Positions 49,448 through 58,883 are shown, numbered from the stretch's first letter. The stretch: 64,000 nt of DNA from Arthrobacter oryzae (GCF_003634095.1 NZ_RBIR01000014.1:1-64000), one strand, 5' to 3'. The notes: generated from the letters alone by a model not told the origin. Made by a program: numbers and translations.

Positions 49448-50338
49448 ATGCAGCACACCCCCGGCAGCCAGACCGACCGCCCCAGCATCCTGGTGGGTGT
49501 CAGCGCCAAGATGTACCTGGGCTACAGGGACAGTCTGGACTGGCTGGAGCGGCTGCGGCTCGAAGTGGACGCCCGTCCGGCCCTCGCGGCCGGGCGGGTT
49601 GTCCCGTTTGTGATTCCATCTTTTCCCGTCCTGCCCGCGGCGGCGCGTCTGGTGGCGGGGACGCCGCTGCTGCTCGGCGCCCAGAATTGCGGCTGGGCCG
49701 ACGGCCCGTGGACCGGCGAGGTGGCCCCGTCCATGCTCGCGGAACTCGGCGTCCGGCTCGTGGAAATCGGCCACGCCGAACGCCGCCGGCACCTGGGCGA
49801 GGACGACGCCATGATCACCCTCAAGACCCGGGCGGCCGAGGACGCCGGGCTCACGCCGTTGCTCTGCGTCGGGGAATCCGGGCGGGGGGAGCCGGATGCG
49901 GCCGCGGACCAGGTTTACCGTCAGATCGCCTCGGCCGTCGACGGCGATTGGAACCGCGCCGGCCGTTTGGTGGTGGCCTATGAACCGGTCTGGGCCATTG
50001 GCGCGGCCGAGCCCGCGGACGCCGGATACGTGTCCGACGTCGTCCGCGGTCTCCGCAGCCGTCTCGCCGCGGCAGGGGTGCCGGAGCTGCCGATCATTTA
50101 TGGCGGTTCGGCCAAGCCCGGACTGCTGCCCGCGCTCGAGGGCGTCTCGGGCCTCTTCCTGGGCCGGTTTGCACACGACCCCGCCAACTTCGGGCGCGTG
50201 CTCGATGAGGCATTGCTGCTCGGGGAGCGGGACGCCGGTCCGGGCCCCCAGGGGACAAGGGAAGGTCGGACATGCTCAGTCCTGGCCGCGAGCAATGGGC
50301 ATGATGCCGAAGTGTCCCTTGGTTACCGCCAAGATTGA
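49448..50338 (+). CDS. Divergent triosephosphate isomerase-family enzyme (EryH/LerI candidate)
   Basis: TIM-fold isomerase of 296 residues. The active-site residues are intact: Lys21 in VSAKMYLGY (in place of the NWKMN of true TIM), His109 in EIGHAERR and Glu179 in AYEPVWAIG, plus the phosphate loop YGGSAKPG. The SAKMY variant and the operon context match the EryH/LerI group, which converts L-erythrulose 1-phosphate to D-erythrulose 4-phosphate. Natural TIM ends near residue 255-270. Here the last 22 residues and the stop codon lie in the hairpin element that starts at 50268, so the C-terminus was replaced by that insertion. It is the last gene of the operon. Confidence 0.85.
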   Translation: MQHTPGSQTDRPSILVGVSAKMYLGYRDSLDWLERLRLEVDARPALAAGRVVPFVIPSFPVLPAAARLVAGTPLLLGAQNCGWADGPWTGEVAPSMLAELGVRLVEIGHAERRRHLGEDDAMITLKTRAAEDAGLTPLLCVGESGRGEPDAAADQVYRQIASAVDGDWNRAGRLVVAYEPVWAIGAAEPADAGYVSDVVRGLRSRLAAAGVPELPIIYGGSAKPGLLPALEGVSGLFLGRFAHDPANFGRVLDEALLLGERDAGPGPQGTREGRTCSVLAASNGHDAEVSLGYRQD

Positions 50339-50378
50339 GCATGTCCCTCTGAGCGACGGGCCAAGGATGAGCATGTTC
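50268..50378. repeat. Hairpin element, copy 2: fused to the end of the isomerase gene
   Basis: GGACATGCTCA at 50268-50278 and TGAGCATGTCC at 50336-50346 enclose the same 79-base length as copy 1; a further arm TGAGCATGTTC starts at 50368, again 32 bases on. The interior differs from copy 1 and has lost the perfect palindrome. The TGA of the first arm is the isomerase stop codon. Confidence 0.8.
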
Positions 50379-50410
50379 CTCGCCCTGTGGGGTGTTGTGT
50401 GGCCCGTGGG

Positions 50411-53400
50411 CTACGCCGGGACCGACCTTTGGCACAGGCCGATGAATCCGCCCAGCTGTTCCAGACCCTCGGGATGGACGGGGAGGTAGTTGGTCAGCTC
50501 GGGGGCCCGGACCACCACGGCGCGCCACTGACCGCGGGACACTGCCACATTGATGCGGTTGCGCGAGAGCAGAAACTCCATGCCGCGCGGGGCTTCTGCC
50601 ACCGCGGAACACGCCATGGACACGATCACCACGGCGGCCTCCTGACCCTGGAACTTGTCCACGGTCCCGACGCGCACGCCGGAGAGGTTCGCGGCGTCGA
50701 GGGCGTCGCGGATGACGTTGACCTGGGCGTTGTATGCCGCCACCACCAGGATGTCGGCGGCGTTGAGCGGCCGGGTACCCTCCTCGGAATGCCAGCTCAG
50801 ACCCAGATGCCGCCGTATCTGACGGACCACCTCGGCCGCTTCTTCCGGGGAGGACGTGGTGTTGCCGCTGTGCTCCACCATGACGGTTTCGATCCCGGAC
50901 GGGACTCCGTCGAGCCGGCGGAGATCGGCGGCCGGCGCTGCACGTAGTTTTCCCTCATAGGAGAGATCAGAGACGGCGCCGCACAGTTCCGAGGCCATCC
51001 GCCACGAATCGGCCAGGAAATAGCCAAGTTCCGGCGGCAGGGTGGCATGGCCGGCGGAAATCCAGCCCAGGGCTGACTCGTCCACGGGCTCGGGGTGGGC
51101 GCCCTGGCTCACCTGCGGCAGTTGCTGGGGATCACCGAGCAACAGCAGCCGGCTGCTGGCCTGGGCCACGGCCAGGGTGTTGGCCAGGGAGAACTGCCCG
51201 GCCTCGTCGATCACCAGTAGATCCAGCGACCCGGCCGGGACGTTTGCGCCCGTCATAGTCCAGGCGGTGCCGCCGATGAGGGCGCCGCCGGGCGAGCTGA
51301 GCAGGCGTGCCACGTCCGCCGCCGAGCGCTGCCCCCAGGGGAGTGACTCGGCGTGTTTGACGTCCTTGGCCACCACTGCCGGGTCGACGCCGGCCTTGGT
51401 GACGGCGGTGTTCAGCAGGTTCTCCACCACCGCATGGGACTGACCGACGACGCCGACTTTCCACCCACGCTCCACCAGCCTGGCGATGACGTGGGATCCC
51501 ACGTGGGTCTTGCCCGTTCCGGGCGGGCCCTGCACTGCCAGGTAGGAATGGTCCAGGGCCAGCACCGCCGCCGTGATTGCATCAATAAATCGGTCCGGGC
51601 CTTCGCCGGGCGCTGGCAGCTGCGCTCCGGAGGCCAGCCGAGGCGGAACCCGGCGGACCAGATCCAAGGCCGGATGGCGGGGCAAAGTGGGCGGCGAGGT
51701 CCGCAGTGCACCCGTAACGACCGCGGCCAGGGAGGCCAAGGCGTCCTCAAGGCTCTTGGTCTGGATGGGCTGGTCTTCGGTCAGCGCGACGGGGACCTGG
51801 CCGTACGGTTCGAGGTTCCTGCGAAGCTTGTCCCGGATGACCACGGTGTCCCTGCCGTCCTCGTGCCCCAGCTCCAGGACCTCGGTGCCGAACCAGCCGT
51901 TGCGCCCGGTCCCGTTGATCCCCGTGCCTTCGAGGCCGGCCGGCAGCGGCGGCTCATACATGCGGAACCACGTGCTGCCCTCGCGCAGGTCCGAGCCCGG
52001 GCTGACCGTGCCGATCAATTTCACCTTCCGCTCCGGAAGCTTGGCGCCGTCTTTCCACCAGTCCTCGAGCACCTCGGCGTCCTCGACGAGGAAGACGTTC
52101 CGGTCCTGCTGGTGATGCGTGTGGGGGCCATTTTCGCAACGGTCGAAGTGCGCCCACCAAAACGCCTTGCGCTCCCTGCGGTGATAGCTGACGGCTGCCG
52201 CCAGCATGGAAACTGCCTTCCGGTCCTCTTCCGGCAGGCAGGCGCCGGGACCCGACAGTTCAGTCAGTGCCACTTCGAGCGGATCCGGTTCGGCCGATGC
52301 CCCTCCGGAATCCGCACTGCCGTCACCGGCCGCGGACGCGGCTGCCGCGTGTTCGCCAACCGGCCTGATCCCACGTTCCCGGGCCAGGCCGAGGAGCCAG
52401 TTCCGCAGCTCCAGCGTGGAGAGGCAGTCGTATTCGTTGTAGTCGGAGATCCCCGCGAGAATCTCCGCCGCTTGCCCGGGCCGGTGGTCGTCGCGCGCAT
52501 CGCAGTAATGGGCATAGGCAACCACGGAAGCTCCGGCGTCCTTCACGTCCCCGGAGCGCAGGTTCGTCCCCATGTACAGCGGCTCGAGTTTCTTGATGCT
52601 GTAGGAGTTCTCGGAGATCCGGATGCTGTTCCGGACCGTTTGGTACAGGTCCACCAGCAGTCCCTCGCGCAGCCACTCGTCCACAACGTCTTCGCCGGCC
52701 ACGTGCAGCACCGAGAGCTTCCGCAGCGCCGTCTTCTCATAAGCGGCATAGTGGTAGACGTGCATGTCCGGGTAGTCCCGCCGGCGCTTCTCCACATAGT
52801 CCAGGAAGTCGAGGAACGCCTGCTTCTCCGCCTCCCGGTCGTGGGCCCAGAACGGCCTGAAAACCCCGGGGAGGCCGGGCCCGGTGGGCGCCTCGATCAC
52901 GCCGAACAGATACTCCAGCCCCCAGACTCCCGTGGCGCTTTCCTGCCACAAAGGGTCGCCCTCGAAGTCAAAGAAGATGTCTCCCTTGCTGGGTGGGGGC
53001 AGCTCGGCCAGCGTGTTCTCCGGCAGGACCGCAAAGCGGATGCTGTGCTCTTCGCCGTCCTTGAGGTAGCTCACCCCGCCGTCCGAGGCGCCGGTGCCGC
53101 TTTGCATGCGGGCCTGATCCTGCAGGCGCAGCAGCGAGGCATTGGGGTTGACCAGGACGGCTTCCGCGAGTTCCCGGACCGTGCGGATGCCCTCGGTCCG
53201 GAGCTTCTTGCGCGTAGCCGAGTTCATCCGGGCCACGAGGAGCAGGTCGTCGGTGGCTTTAAGCTGTTCCTGGCAGTAGTCGCAGCGGCCGCAGGCGGCG
53301 AGCCCGGGTGCATCCCATCGCACGGCATCGGGCTGCGCCCTGTGGGCGGTGACCAAGGCCAGGAAACGCTCCCGGCGCTCGCGGAAAACCGGCAGGATCT

Positions 53401-54019
53401 CCGAAAGCTTGTGGTGGCTGCGGACGTAGTCGAATCCGCCGTCCGGGAGAGGGACAGTAGCGCCAAGGACCAGGGTCACAGCCGGGTCCGGTGTGATCCC
53501 CGCCTTCAGCAATTGGTCCCCGTACGCCGCCAGCTGGAGCAGCGCCGTCACCTTTGCATGGCGGGCTAGTTTGGTGTCGAACACGGCGTAGCTTCCGTCC
53601 GGTTGCCGCACCAGGAAATCCGAGCGGCCGTGGAACTGGCCGTCGAAGAAGGCCGCCTGGAAGACGACGTCGGCGCCCGCCCGCAGCGCCTCAATGGACT
53701 CGGCATGCTTGGCGGCCAAGGTGGCGCGGTCCATGGCGTCCGCGGGAACGACGTCGTACACTCCGCGGCCGGCGGCCGGATCCCAGGGGCCGAACTCCTC
53801 GACGAAACCGGCGAGGACTTTGTGCTCGTGGCGGTCACCCAGCACGGCGGCGTGCCGGAGCATCTCGTCGTCGTCGAAGACAGCTTTGGGGGAACGGCCC
53901 AGTTTCTCGTCGAGCTTCCGGAGCAGCTGGTACTCGCAGCTCGCGGCCACCACAAGATCGCTCGCGGAGTAGATCAGGTCCGGTGATGAGCCGGGTACCT
54001 CAGGTTCAAGGAAAAACAC
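50411..54019 (-). CDS. TM0106-family RecB-like nuclease fused to SF1 helicase
   Basis: A 1202-residue DNA/RNA enzyme. The N-terminal RecB-type nuclease half (about 1-280) has HGRSDFLVRQPDGSYAVFDTK (a PD-(D/E)xK core) and an iron-sulfur-like cysteine set in ACGRCDYCQE; the TM0106 part follows with DIFFDFEGDP. The C-terminal helicase has Walker A VQGPPGTGKTH, motif II LVIDEAGQFSL, motif III LGDPQQLPQV, and motifs V/VI VGTVDKFQGQEAAVVIVSM and NRINVAVSRG. The GTG at 54019 is chosen because the domain begins immediately (FFLEPEVPGS); the frame is open to 54157. It probably acts in DNA repair or defence; the true role is unknown. Confidence 0.88.
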   Translation of the reverse strand: MFFLEPEVPGSSPDLIYSASDLVVAASCEYQLLRKLDEKLGRSPKAVFDDDEMLRHAAVLGDRHEHKVLAGFVEEFGPWDPAAGRGVYDVVPADAMDRATLAAKHAESIEALRAGADVVFQAAFFDGQFHGRSDFLVRQPDGSYAVFDTKLARHAKVTALLQLAAYGDQLLKAGITPDPAVTLVLGATVPLPDGGFDYVRSHHKLSEILPVFRERRERFLALVTAHRAQPDAVRWDAPGLAACGRCDYCQEQLKATDDLLLVARMNSATRKKLRTEGIRTVRELAEAVLVNPNASLLRLQDQARMQSGTGASDGGVSYLKDGEEHSIRFAVLPENTLAELPPPSKGDIFFDFEGDPLWQESATGVWGLEYLFGVIEAPTGPGLPGVFRPFWAHDREAEKQAFLDFLDYVEKRRRDYPDMHVYHYAAYEKTALRKLSVLHVAGEDVVDEWLREGLLVDLYQTVRNSIRISENSYSIKKLEPLYMGTNLRSGDVKDAGASVVAYAHYCDARDDHRPGQAAEILAGISDYNEYDCLSTLELRNWLLGLARERGIRPVGEHAAAASAAGDGSADSGGASAEPDPLEVALTELSGPGACLPEEDRKAVSMLAAAVSYHRRERKAFWWAHFDRCENGPHTHHQQDRNVFLVEDAEVLEDWWKDGAKLPERKVKLIGTVSPGSDLREGSTWFRMYEPPLPAGLEGTGINGTGRNGWFGTEVLELGHEDGRDTVVIRDKLRRNLEPYGQVPVALTEDQPIQTKSLEDALASLAAVVTGALRTSPPTLPRHPALDLVRRVPPRLASGAQLPAPGEGPDRFIDAITAAVLALDHSYLAVQGPPGTGKTHVGSHVIARLVERGWKVGVVGQSHAVVENLLNTAVTKAGVDPAVVAKDVKHAESLPWGQRSAADVARLLSSPGGALIGGTAWTMTGANVPAGSLDLLVIDEAGQFSLANTLAVAQASSRLLLLGDPQQLPQVSQGAHPEPVDESALGWISAGHATLPPELGYFLADSWRMASELCGAVSDLSYEGKLRAAPAADLRRLDGVPSGIETVMVEHSGNTTSSPEEAAEVVRQIRRHLGLSWHSEEGTRPLNAADILVVAAYNAQVNVIRDALDAANLSGVRVGTVDKFQGQEAAVVIVSMACSAVAEAPRGMEFLLSRNRINVAVSRGQWRAVVVRAPELTNYLPVHPEGLEQLGGFIGLCQRSVPA

Positions 54020-54099
54020 TGTGCCCCCGTCGTCGCTGCCCTCTGGTGATCGGGCTTGAATAAGCCGAGTCCGGCCTCCGCTGTTCAAGTTATCAAAGC

Positions 54100-54173
54100 C
54101 CTCTGACAATAAGCCCAAACCCGGCGCGAACCCGGCCCCGCAACCACCACAAGGCACTGGTTCCTGTCAGAGG
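54100..54173. promoter_or_regulatory. Inverted repeat in the helicase/SOUL divergent promoter
   Basis: CCTCTGACA (54100-54108) and TGTCAGAGG (54165-54173) are perfect complements, 56 bases apart, in the gap between divergent genes. It could be a paired regulator site; coincidence is possible. Confidence 0.3.
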
Positions 54174-54195
54174 TTCGGCGTAGGGTCTGAGGATT

Positions 54196-54801
54196 ATGAC
54201 CGAACAGCAACCCTTTGAGCTGGTCCAGCGCTACGCGCACTTCGAGCTGCGCCGCTATCCCGCGTATGTTGTGGCCGAGATCAAGGTCAACGCGACATTT
54301 GACCGGGCCGGGAATGCGGCCTTCCGGCACCTGTTCAACTACATCAGCGGCAGCAACACCGCCCGTCAGAAGCTGGCGATGACGGCCCCGGTAATCCAGG
54401 AAGTCGGTGCTTCGCAGAAGCTGGCGATGACCGCCCCGGTGCTCCAGAGCGGTCCGCTGCCGGGAAAAGATGAACCCGCTGATTTTGTGGTGGCCTTCGT
54501 GCTCCCCGCCGGGCTGACGGCGGAGACGGCCCCCGTCCCGTCCGACGCGGACGTCAAGGTCCGGGATGTCCCCGGCTCGCTGGCGGCCGCCCTCCGGTTC
54601 TCGGGCAGCGGGTCCGAAGCTGCCTTTGAAAAGCACAACGTTGGCCTCCAGGCGGCGCTGGTGGTAGCCGGGCTGACGCCCGTGGGGCCGCCGCGATTCG
54701 CCCGTTTTGATCCGCCGTTCAAGCCGTGGCTCCTGCGCCACAACGAGGTCCTCCAGGACGTCGCCGAGCCCCTCCCCGGGCCGGGCGCCTCCGGCCGCTG
54801 A
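54196..54801 (+). CDS. SOUL-family heme-binding protein
   Basis: A 201-residue cytoplasmic protein of the SOUL/HEBP family. It begins with PFELVQRYAHFELRRYPAYV, the family opening (E-x-R-x-Y), then has two copies of the signature QKLAMTAPV (at about residues 57 and 75) and FVVAFVLPAG; KPWLLRHNEVLQDV closes the domain. Members bind heme or tetrapyrroles weakly; no conserved heme ligand can be named. It is divergent from the helicase and 15 bases upstream of tex, with which it may be co-transcribed. Confidence 0.85.
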   Translation: MTEQQPFELVQRYAHFELRRYPAYVVAEIKVNATFDRAGNAAFRHLFNYISGSNTARQKLAMTAPVIQEVGASQKLAMTAPVLQSGPLPGKDEPADFVVAFVLPAGLTAETAPVPSDADVKVRDVPGSLAAALRFSGSGSEAAFEKHNVGLQAALVVAGLTPVGPPRFARFDPPFKPWLLRHNEVLQDVAEPLPGPGASGR

Positions 54802-54816
54802 CCCGGGTAGGGCAAA

Positions 54817-57312
54817 ATGGACAGGGTGACTCAACTCCCGCAGCGCCCCGCCTCACCCGCTTCCAGCCCGGCACCCAAGTCCGGCACTCCGCACACCCAG
54901 GAATCGGGCATCGCCGCCCAGATCGCGGACGAGCTCGGCGTGCAGGCCTGGCAGGTCAAAGCCGCCGTGGACCTGCTCGACGCCGGATCCACCGTGCCGT
55001 TCATCGCCCGGTACCGCAAGGAAGCCACCGGGACGCTGGATGACACCCAGCTGCGCGACCTGGAGGAGCGGCTGCGGTACCTCCGCGAACTCGAGGACCG
55101 GCGCCGGACCATCCTCGAAGCCATCGCCGCGCAGGGTGCGCTGACCCCGGAACTGCAGGCCGCCGTCGTCGGGGCCGACACGAAGTCGCGGCTCGAGGAC
55201 ATTTACCTCCCGTTCAAAACCAAGCGGCGGACCAAGGCGCAGATCGCCCGCGAGGCCGGCCTGGAGCCGCTCGCGGACGTGCTGTTGAAGCGCCCGGAGC
55301 TGGACCCGGACCGCGAGGCAGCCAAGTACCTGAACGCCGAGCATTCGATCGGGGACCCCGCGGCGGCCCTCGCCGGTGCCCGCGCCATCCTGGTGGAGCG
55401 CGTCGCGCAGGACGCCGACCTGGCCGCGACGCTGCGGGAGCGGCTCTGGACGCAGGGCCGGATGGTCTCGCGCGTCAAGAAGGGCAAGGACGCCGAGGGC
55501 CAGAAGTTCAAGGACTACTTCGAGTTCTCCCAGCAGCCGTCCGGGATGCCGTCGCACCGCGTCCTGGCGCTGCTGCGCGGCGAAAAGGACGGGGTGCTGG
55601 AGCTGGATCTCGCCGAGGCTGAACCGACCGACGACGCCGCCCTCACCGCCGCGCGCGGCCGTTACGAGGCGGCGGTGGCCAGGTTCCTCGGGGTCGCCGA
55701 CCGCGGCCGGCCCGCCGATGCCTGGCTGCTGCAGACCGCCCAGGCGGCGTGGCGCTCGCGGGTGCTGGCACGGCTGACGGCAGACCTGCGCAGCCGGATG
55801 TTCGCCGCTGCAGAAGACGAGGCCGTGCGCGTCTTCGCCGCCAACCTGCGCGATGTGCTGCTGGCCGCGCCCGCCGGGAACCGCGCCACCCTGGGCCTCG
55901 ACCCGGGACTGCGCACCGGGGTGAAGGTCGCGGTGGTCGACGGCACCGGCAAGGTGGTTGCGACGGACACCGTCTACCCGCACGCCCCGGCCCGGAAATG
56001 GGACGAGGCACTGCGGACCCTCGTGGGCCTGGCCACGAAGCACGGCATCGAACTCGTCGCGATCGGCAACGGGACGGCATCGCGGGAGACGGACAAACTG
56101 GCCGGGGAACTGATCAAGCAGCTCTCGTCCGGGACGGAGATCAAGCCGCAGAAGATCGTGGTGTCCGAGGCCGGAGCCTCGGTCTATTCGGCGTCGGCGC
56201 TCGCCGCGGCCGAACTGCCGGGCATGGACGTCTCCCTGCGCGGCGCCGTCTCGATCGCCCGGAGGCTGCAGGACCCGCTCGCCGAACTCGTGAAGATCGA
56301 GCCGAAGTCGATCGGCGTCGGGCAGTACCAGCACGACGTCACGGCCGCGAAGCTGGACCGCAGCCTGGACGCGGTGGTGGAGGACTGCGTGAATGCCGTG
56401 GGCGTCGACGTCAACACGGCCTCACCGGCGCTGCTGAGCCGGGTGGCCGGCGTCGGGCCCCTGCTGAGCGAGAACATCGTGGCCTACCGGAACGAGCACG
56501 GCCCCTTCAACAAGCGCAGCGAGCTGAAGAAGGTCCCGCGGCTGGGTGCCAAGGCGTTTGAGCAGTGCGCCGGCTTCCTGCGGATCACCGGGGGAGCGGA
56601 GCCGCTGGACGCCTCGAGCGTGCACCCCGAGGCGTACCCCGTGGCGCGGAAAATCAAGGCCGCGGCAGGGAAGGCTCCGGCCGCGGGAAGCTACGCGGCG
56701 CTGAACCCGCAGGACTTCGTGGACGGGTCATTCGGCCTGCCCACGGTACAGGACATCATCGCCGAGCTCGAAAAGCCCGGCCGCGACCCCCGTCCGGCCT
56801 TCGCGGCGGCCGCGTTCGCGGAAGGGATCGAGAAGATCTCCGACCTCCGGCCGGGGATGGTGCTGGAGGGTACCGTGACCAATGTGGCGGCCTTCGGCGC
56901 GTTCGTGGACATCGGGGTTCACCAGGACGGGCTGGTGCACGTGTCCGCGCTCGCCAACCGGTTTGTCTCCGATCCCCGCGAGGTGGTGAAGTCCGGGCAG
57001 GTGGTCCGGGTCAAGGTCCTCGAGGCGGATCCGGAGCGGAAGCGCATCTCGTTGACGCTAAGGCTCGACGACGAGCCGGCACCTTCCGGGGACGGTGCGC
57101 CGTCCCGGGAGCGGTCGGGTGGCCCCGGTGGGCCCGGGGCTGGCGCCTCGCGCCGGCGGCCGCAAGCCCAGCGGAAAGACCAGCCGCAGGCCCCGAACGC
57201 GGCGGGCCGGCAGCCCCAGCCGCCACGGCCGGCCGCCCAGGCCAGGCCCGCGCCGTCGCCGGTCAACACCGCCATGGCCGAGGCGCTCCGGAAGGCCGGC
57301 CTGGGCAAATAG
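54817..57312 (+). CDS. tex: Tex-family S1 RNA-binding transcription accessory protein
   Basis: An 831-residue protein with the full Tex layout: N-terminal helical/HTH part (about 25-200), YqgF-like RNase H fold (TLGLDPGLRTGVKVAVVDGT from about 358), helix-hairpin-helix (NTASPALLSRVAGVGPLLSE at about 530), and an S1 domain (GMVLEGTVTNVAAFGAFVDI from about 684). A Pro/Gln/Arg-rich tail of about 80 residues follows, longer than usual. It binds nucleic acids and associates with RNA polymerase; it is nearly universal in bacteria. The ATG at 54817 or GTG at 54826 can be the start. Expression is probably constitutive. Confidence 0.95.
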   Translation: MDRVTQLPQRPASPASSPAPKSGTPHTQESGIAAQIADELGVQAWQVKAAVDLLDAGSTVPFIARYRKEATGTLDDTQLRDLEERLRYLRELEDRRRTILEAIAAQGALTPELQAAVVGADTKSRLEDIYLPFKTKRRTKAQIAREAGLEPLADVLLKRPELDPDREAAKYLNAEHSIGDPAAALAGARAILVERVAQDADLAATLRERLWTQGRMVSRVKKGKDAEGQKFKDYFEFSQQPSGMPSHRVLALLRGEKDGVLELDLAEAEPTDDAALTAARGRYEAAVARFLGVADRGRPADAWLLQTAQAAWRSRVLARLTADLRSRMFAAAEDEAVRVFAANLRDVLLAAPAGNRATLGLDPGLRTGVKVAVVDGTGKVVATDTVYPHAPARKWDEALRTLVGLATKHGIELVAIGNGTASRETDKLAGELIKQLSSGTEIKPQKIVVSEAGASVYSASALAAAELPGMDVSLRGAVSIARRLQDPLAELVKIEPKSIGVGQYQHDVTAAKLDRSLDAVVEDCVNAVGVDVNTASPALLSRVAGVGPLLSENIVAYRNEHGPFNKRSELKKVPRLGAKAFEQCAGFLRITGGAEPLDASSVHPEAYPVARKIKAAAGKAPAAGSYAALNPQDFVDGSFGLPTVQDIIAELEKPGRDPRPAFAAAAFAEGIEKISDLRPGMVLEGTVTNVAAFGAFVDIGVHQDGLVHVSALANRFVSDPREVVKSGQVVRVKVLEADPERKRISLTLRLDDEPAPSGDGAPSRERSGGPGGPGAGASRRRPQAQRKDQPQAPNAAGRQPQPPRPAAQARPAPSPVNTAMAEALRKAGLGK

Positions 57313-57487
57313 GGCGCCCCGGCCGGGACTCTGTCTGCCGCTTATCGCGACACTGCTACCGCTCGGCGCATAAATACAACGTTTGCTTATCATCTGCATC
57401 ATGATTGCCGGAGGCAACGGTCCTTCTCAGGGGCCCGTCGCCTCAATGAGCCGGACACCGATGTCGTTGACGAGCAGGGGAGCATTT

Positions 57488-58882
57488 ATGGGTTGGCTGG
57501 ACCGCGAACGAACTATCGCCCCGCCGGGATTCAACCGGTGGCTCGTGCCGCCTGCGGCGCTCGCCGTGCACCTGTGCATCGGCCAGGCGTACGCGACGAG
57601 CGTCTACAAGACGGCCCTGGTGAAGCACTTCGGTGCCAGCCTGACCGAGATCGGCGTGATCTTCTCCATCGCGATCGTGATGCTGGGACTTTCGGCCGCC
57701 ATCATGGGCACCTGGGTGGACAAGAACGGGCCGCGCAAGGCGATGTTCACCTCCGCCGTATTCTGGGCCAGCGGCTTCCTGATCGGGTCCCTGGGCATCT
57801 TCACCGGCCAACTCTGGCTGGTCTACCTCGGCTATGGCGTCGTCGGCGGGATCGGGCTGGGCATCGGCTACATTTCGCCGGTGTCCACCCTGATCAAATG
57901 GTTTCCGGACCGGCCCGGACTCGCCACCGGCATGGCCATCATGGGCTTCGGCGGCGGCGCCCTGATCGCCAGCCCCGTTTCCACGGCGCTGCTCAAGCTG
58001 TACGACCCCAACTCCGGTGCCAAGGGCTGGGTGGCCAGCGGCGACTCGGTGGGCAAGCTCTTCCTGACCCTCGCCGTCGTCTATCTGGCGTACATGATGT
58101 TCGGCGCCTTCACCATCAAGGTCCCGGCCGAGGGCTGGAAGCCGGCAGGCTTCGACCCCGCCAACGTCAGAGCGGCTGCACTGGTCACCACGGAGAACGT
58201 CTCCGCCAAGAACGCGGTCAAGACCCGGCAGTTCTGGCTCGTCTGGATCGCCTTGTTCTGCAACGTCACTGCAGGCATCGGCATCCTGGAACAGGCCGCA
58301 CCGATGATCCAGGACTTCTTCCGCCAGCCCGACGGCACCTCCCTGGCCAGTGCCGCTGTGGCCGCCGGCTTCGTGGGATTGCTCTCCATCGGCAACATGG
58401 CCGGCCGGTTCGCCTGGTCCGCCACCTCGGACGCCACCGGCCGCAAACGGATCTACATGTTGTTCCTCGGCGGCGGCGCGGTGCTCTACACCGTCCTCGC
58501 GCTGGCAGGCTCGACCACCACCGTCCTCTACGTGGCGCTGGCGTTTGTCATCATTTCCTTCTATGGCGGCGGATTCGCGACGGCCCCGGCCTACTTGCGC
58601 GACCTCTTCGGGACCTTCCAGGTCGGAGCCATCCACGGCCGCCTCCTGACCGCCTGGTCCGCGGCGGGAGTCGCCGGCCCGCTGATCGTCAACGCCTTCC
58701 TCGACGCGCAGGGCAAACCCGGCGCGCTCACCGCCGCCTCGTATCAGCCCGCGCTGCTGACCATGGTGGCGCTGCTGGTGATCGGCTTCGTGGCGAACCT
58801 GCTGGTCTCCCTGGTGGATGCACGATTCCACGAACCCCGTCCCGGCCGCGTCCGGTCCGAAGAACCCGCCATGGAGGCCTGA
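57488..58882 (+). CDS. OFA-family (oxalate/formate antiporter type) MFS transporter
   Basis: A 464-residue carrier with 12 membrane segments. LCIGQAYATSVYKTALVKHF near residue 25 and NGPRKAMFTSAVFWASGF are typical of the OFA family, whose proven members exchange oxalate and formate; many actinobacterial members carry other small carboxylates. The ATG at 57488 follows AGGGGAG; the frame is open to 57383. The stop is one base before the start of a 42-residue single-span protein known in this family as a small partner. A gamma-glutamyltransferase-like gene follows. The substrate is unknown. Confidence 0.88.
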   Translation: MGWLDRERTIAPPGFNRWLVPPAALAVHLCIGQAYATSVYKTALVKHFGASLTEIGVIFSIAIVMLGLSAAIMGTWVDKNGPRKAMFTSAVFWASGFLIGSLGIFTGQLWLVYLGYGVVGGIGLGIGYISPVSTLIKWFPDRPGLATGMAIMGFGGGALIASPVSTALLKLYDPNSGAKGWVASGDSVGKLFLTLAVVYLAYMMFGAFTIKVPAEGWKPAGFDPANVRAAALVTTENVSAKNAVKTRQFWLVWIALFCNVTAGIGILEQAAPMIQDFFRQPDGTSLASAAVAAGFVGLLSIGNMAGRFAWSATSDATGRKRIYMLFLGGGAVLYTVLALAGSTTTVLYVALAFVIISFYGGGFATAPAYLRDLFGTFQVGAIHGRLLTAWSAAGVAGPLIVNAFLDAQGKPGALTAASYQPALLTMVALLVIGFVANLLVSLVDARFHEPRPGRVRSEEPAMEA

Positions 58883-58883
58883 G

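Noticed and set aside
51353..53569. 738-codon plus-strand frame opposite the helicase
   Set aside because: Antisense shadow; no domain seen, helicase motifs are on the minus strand.
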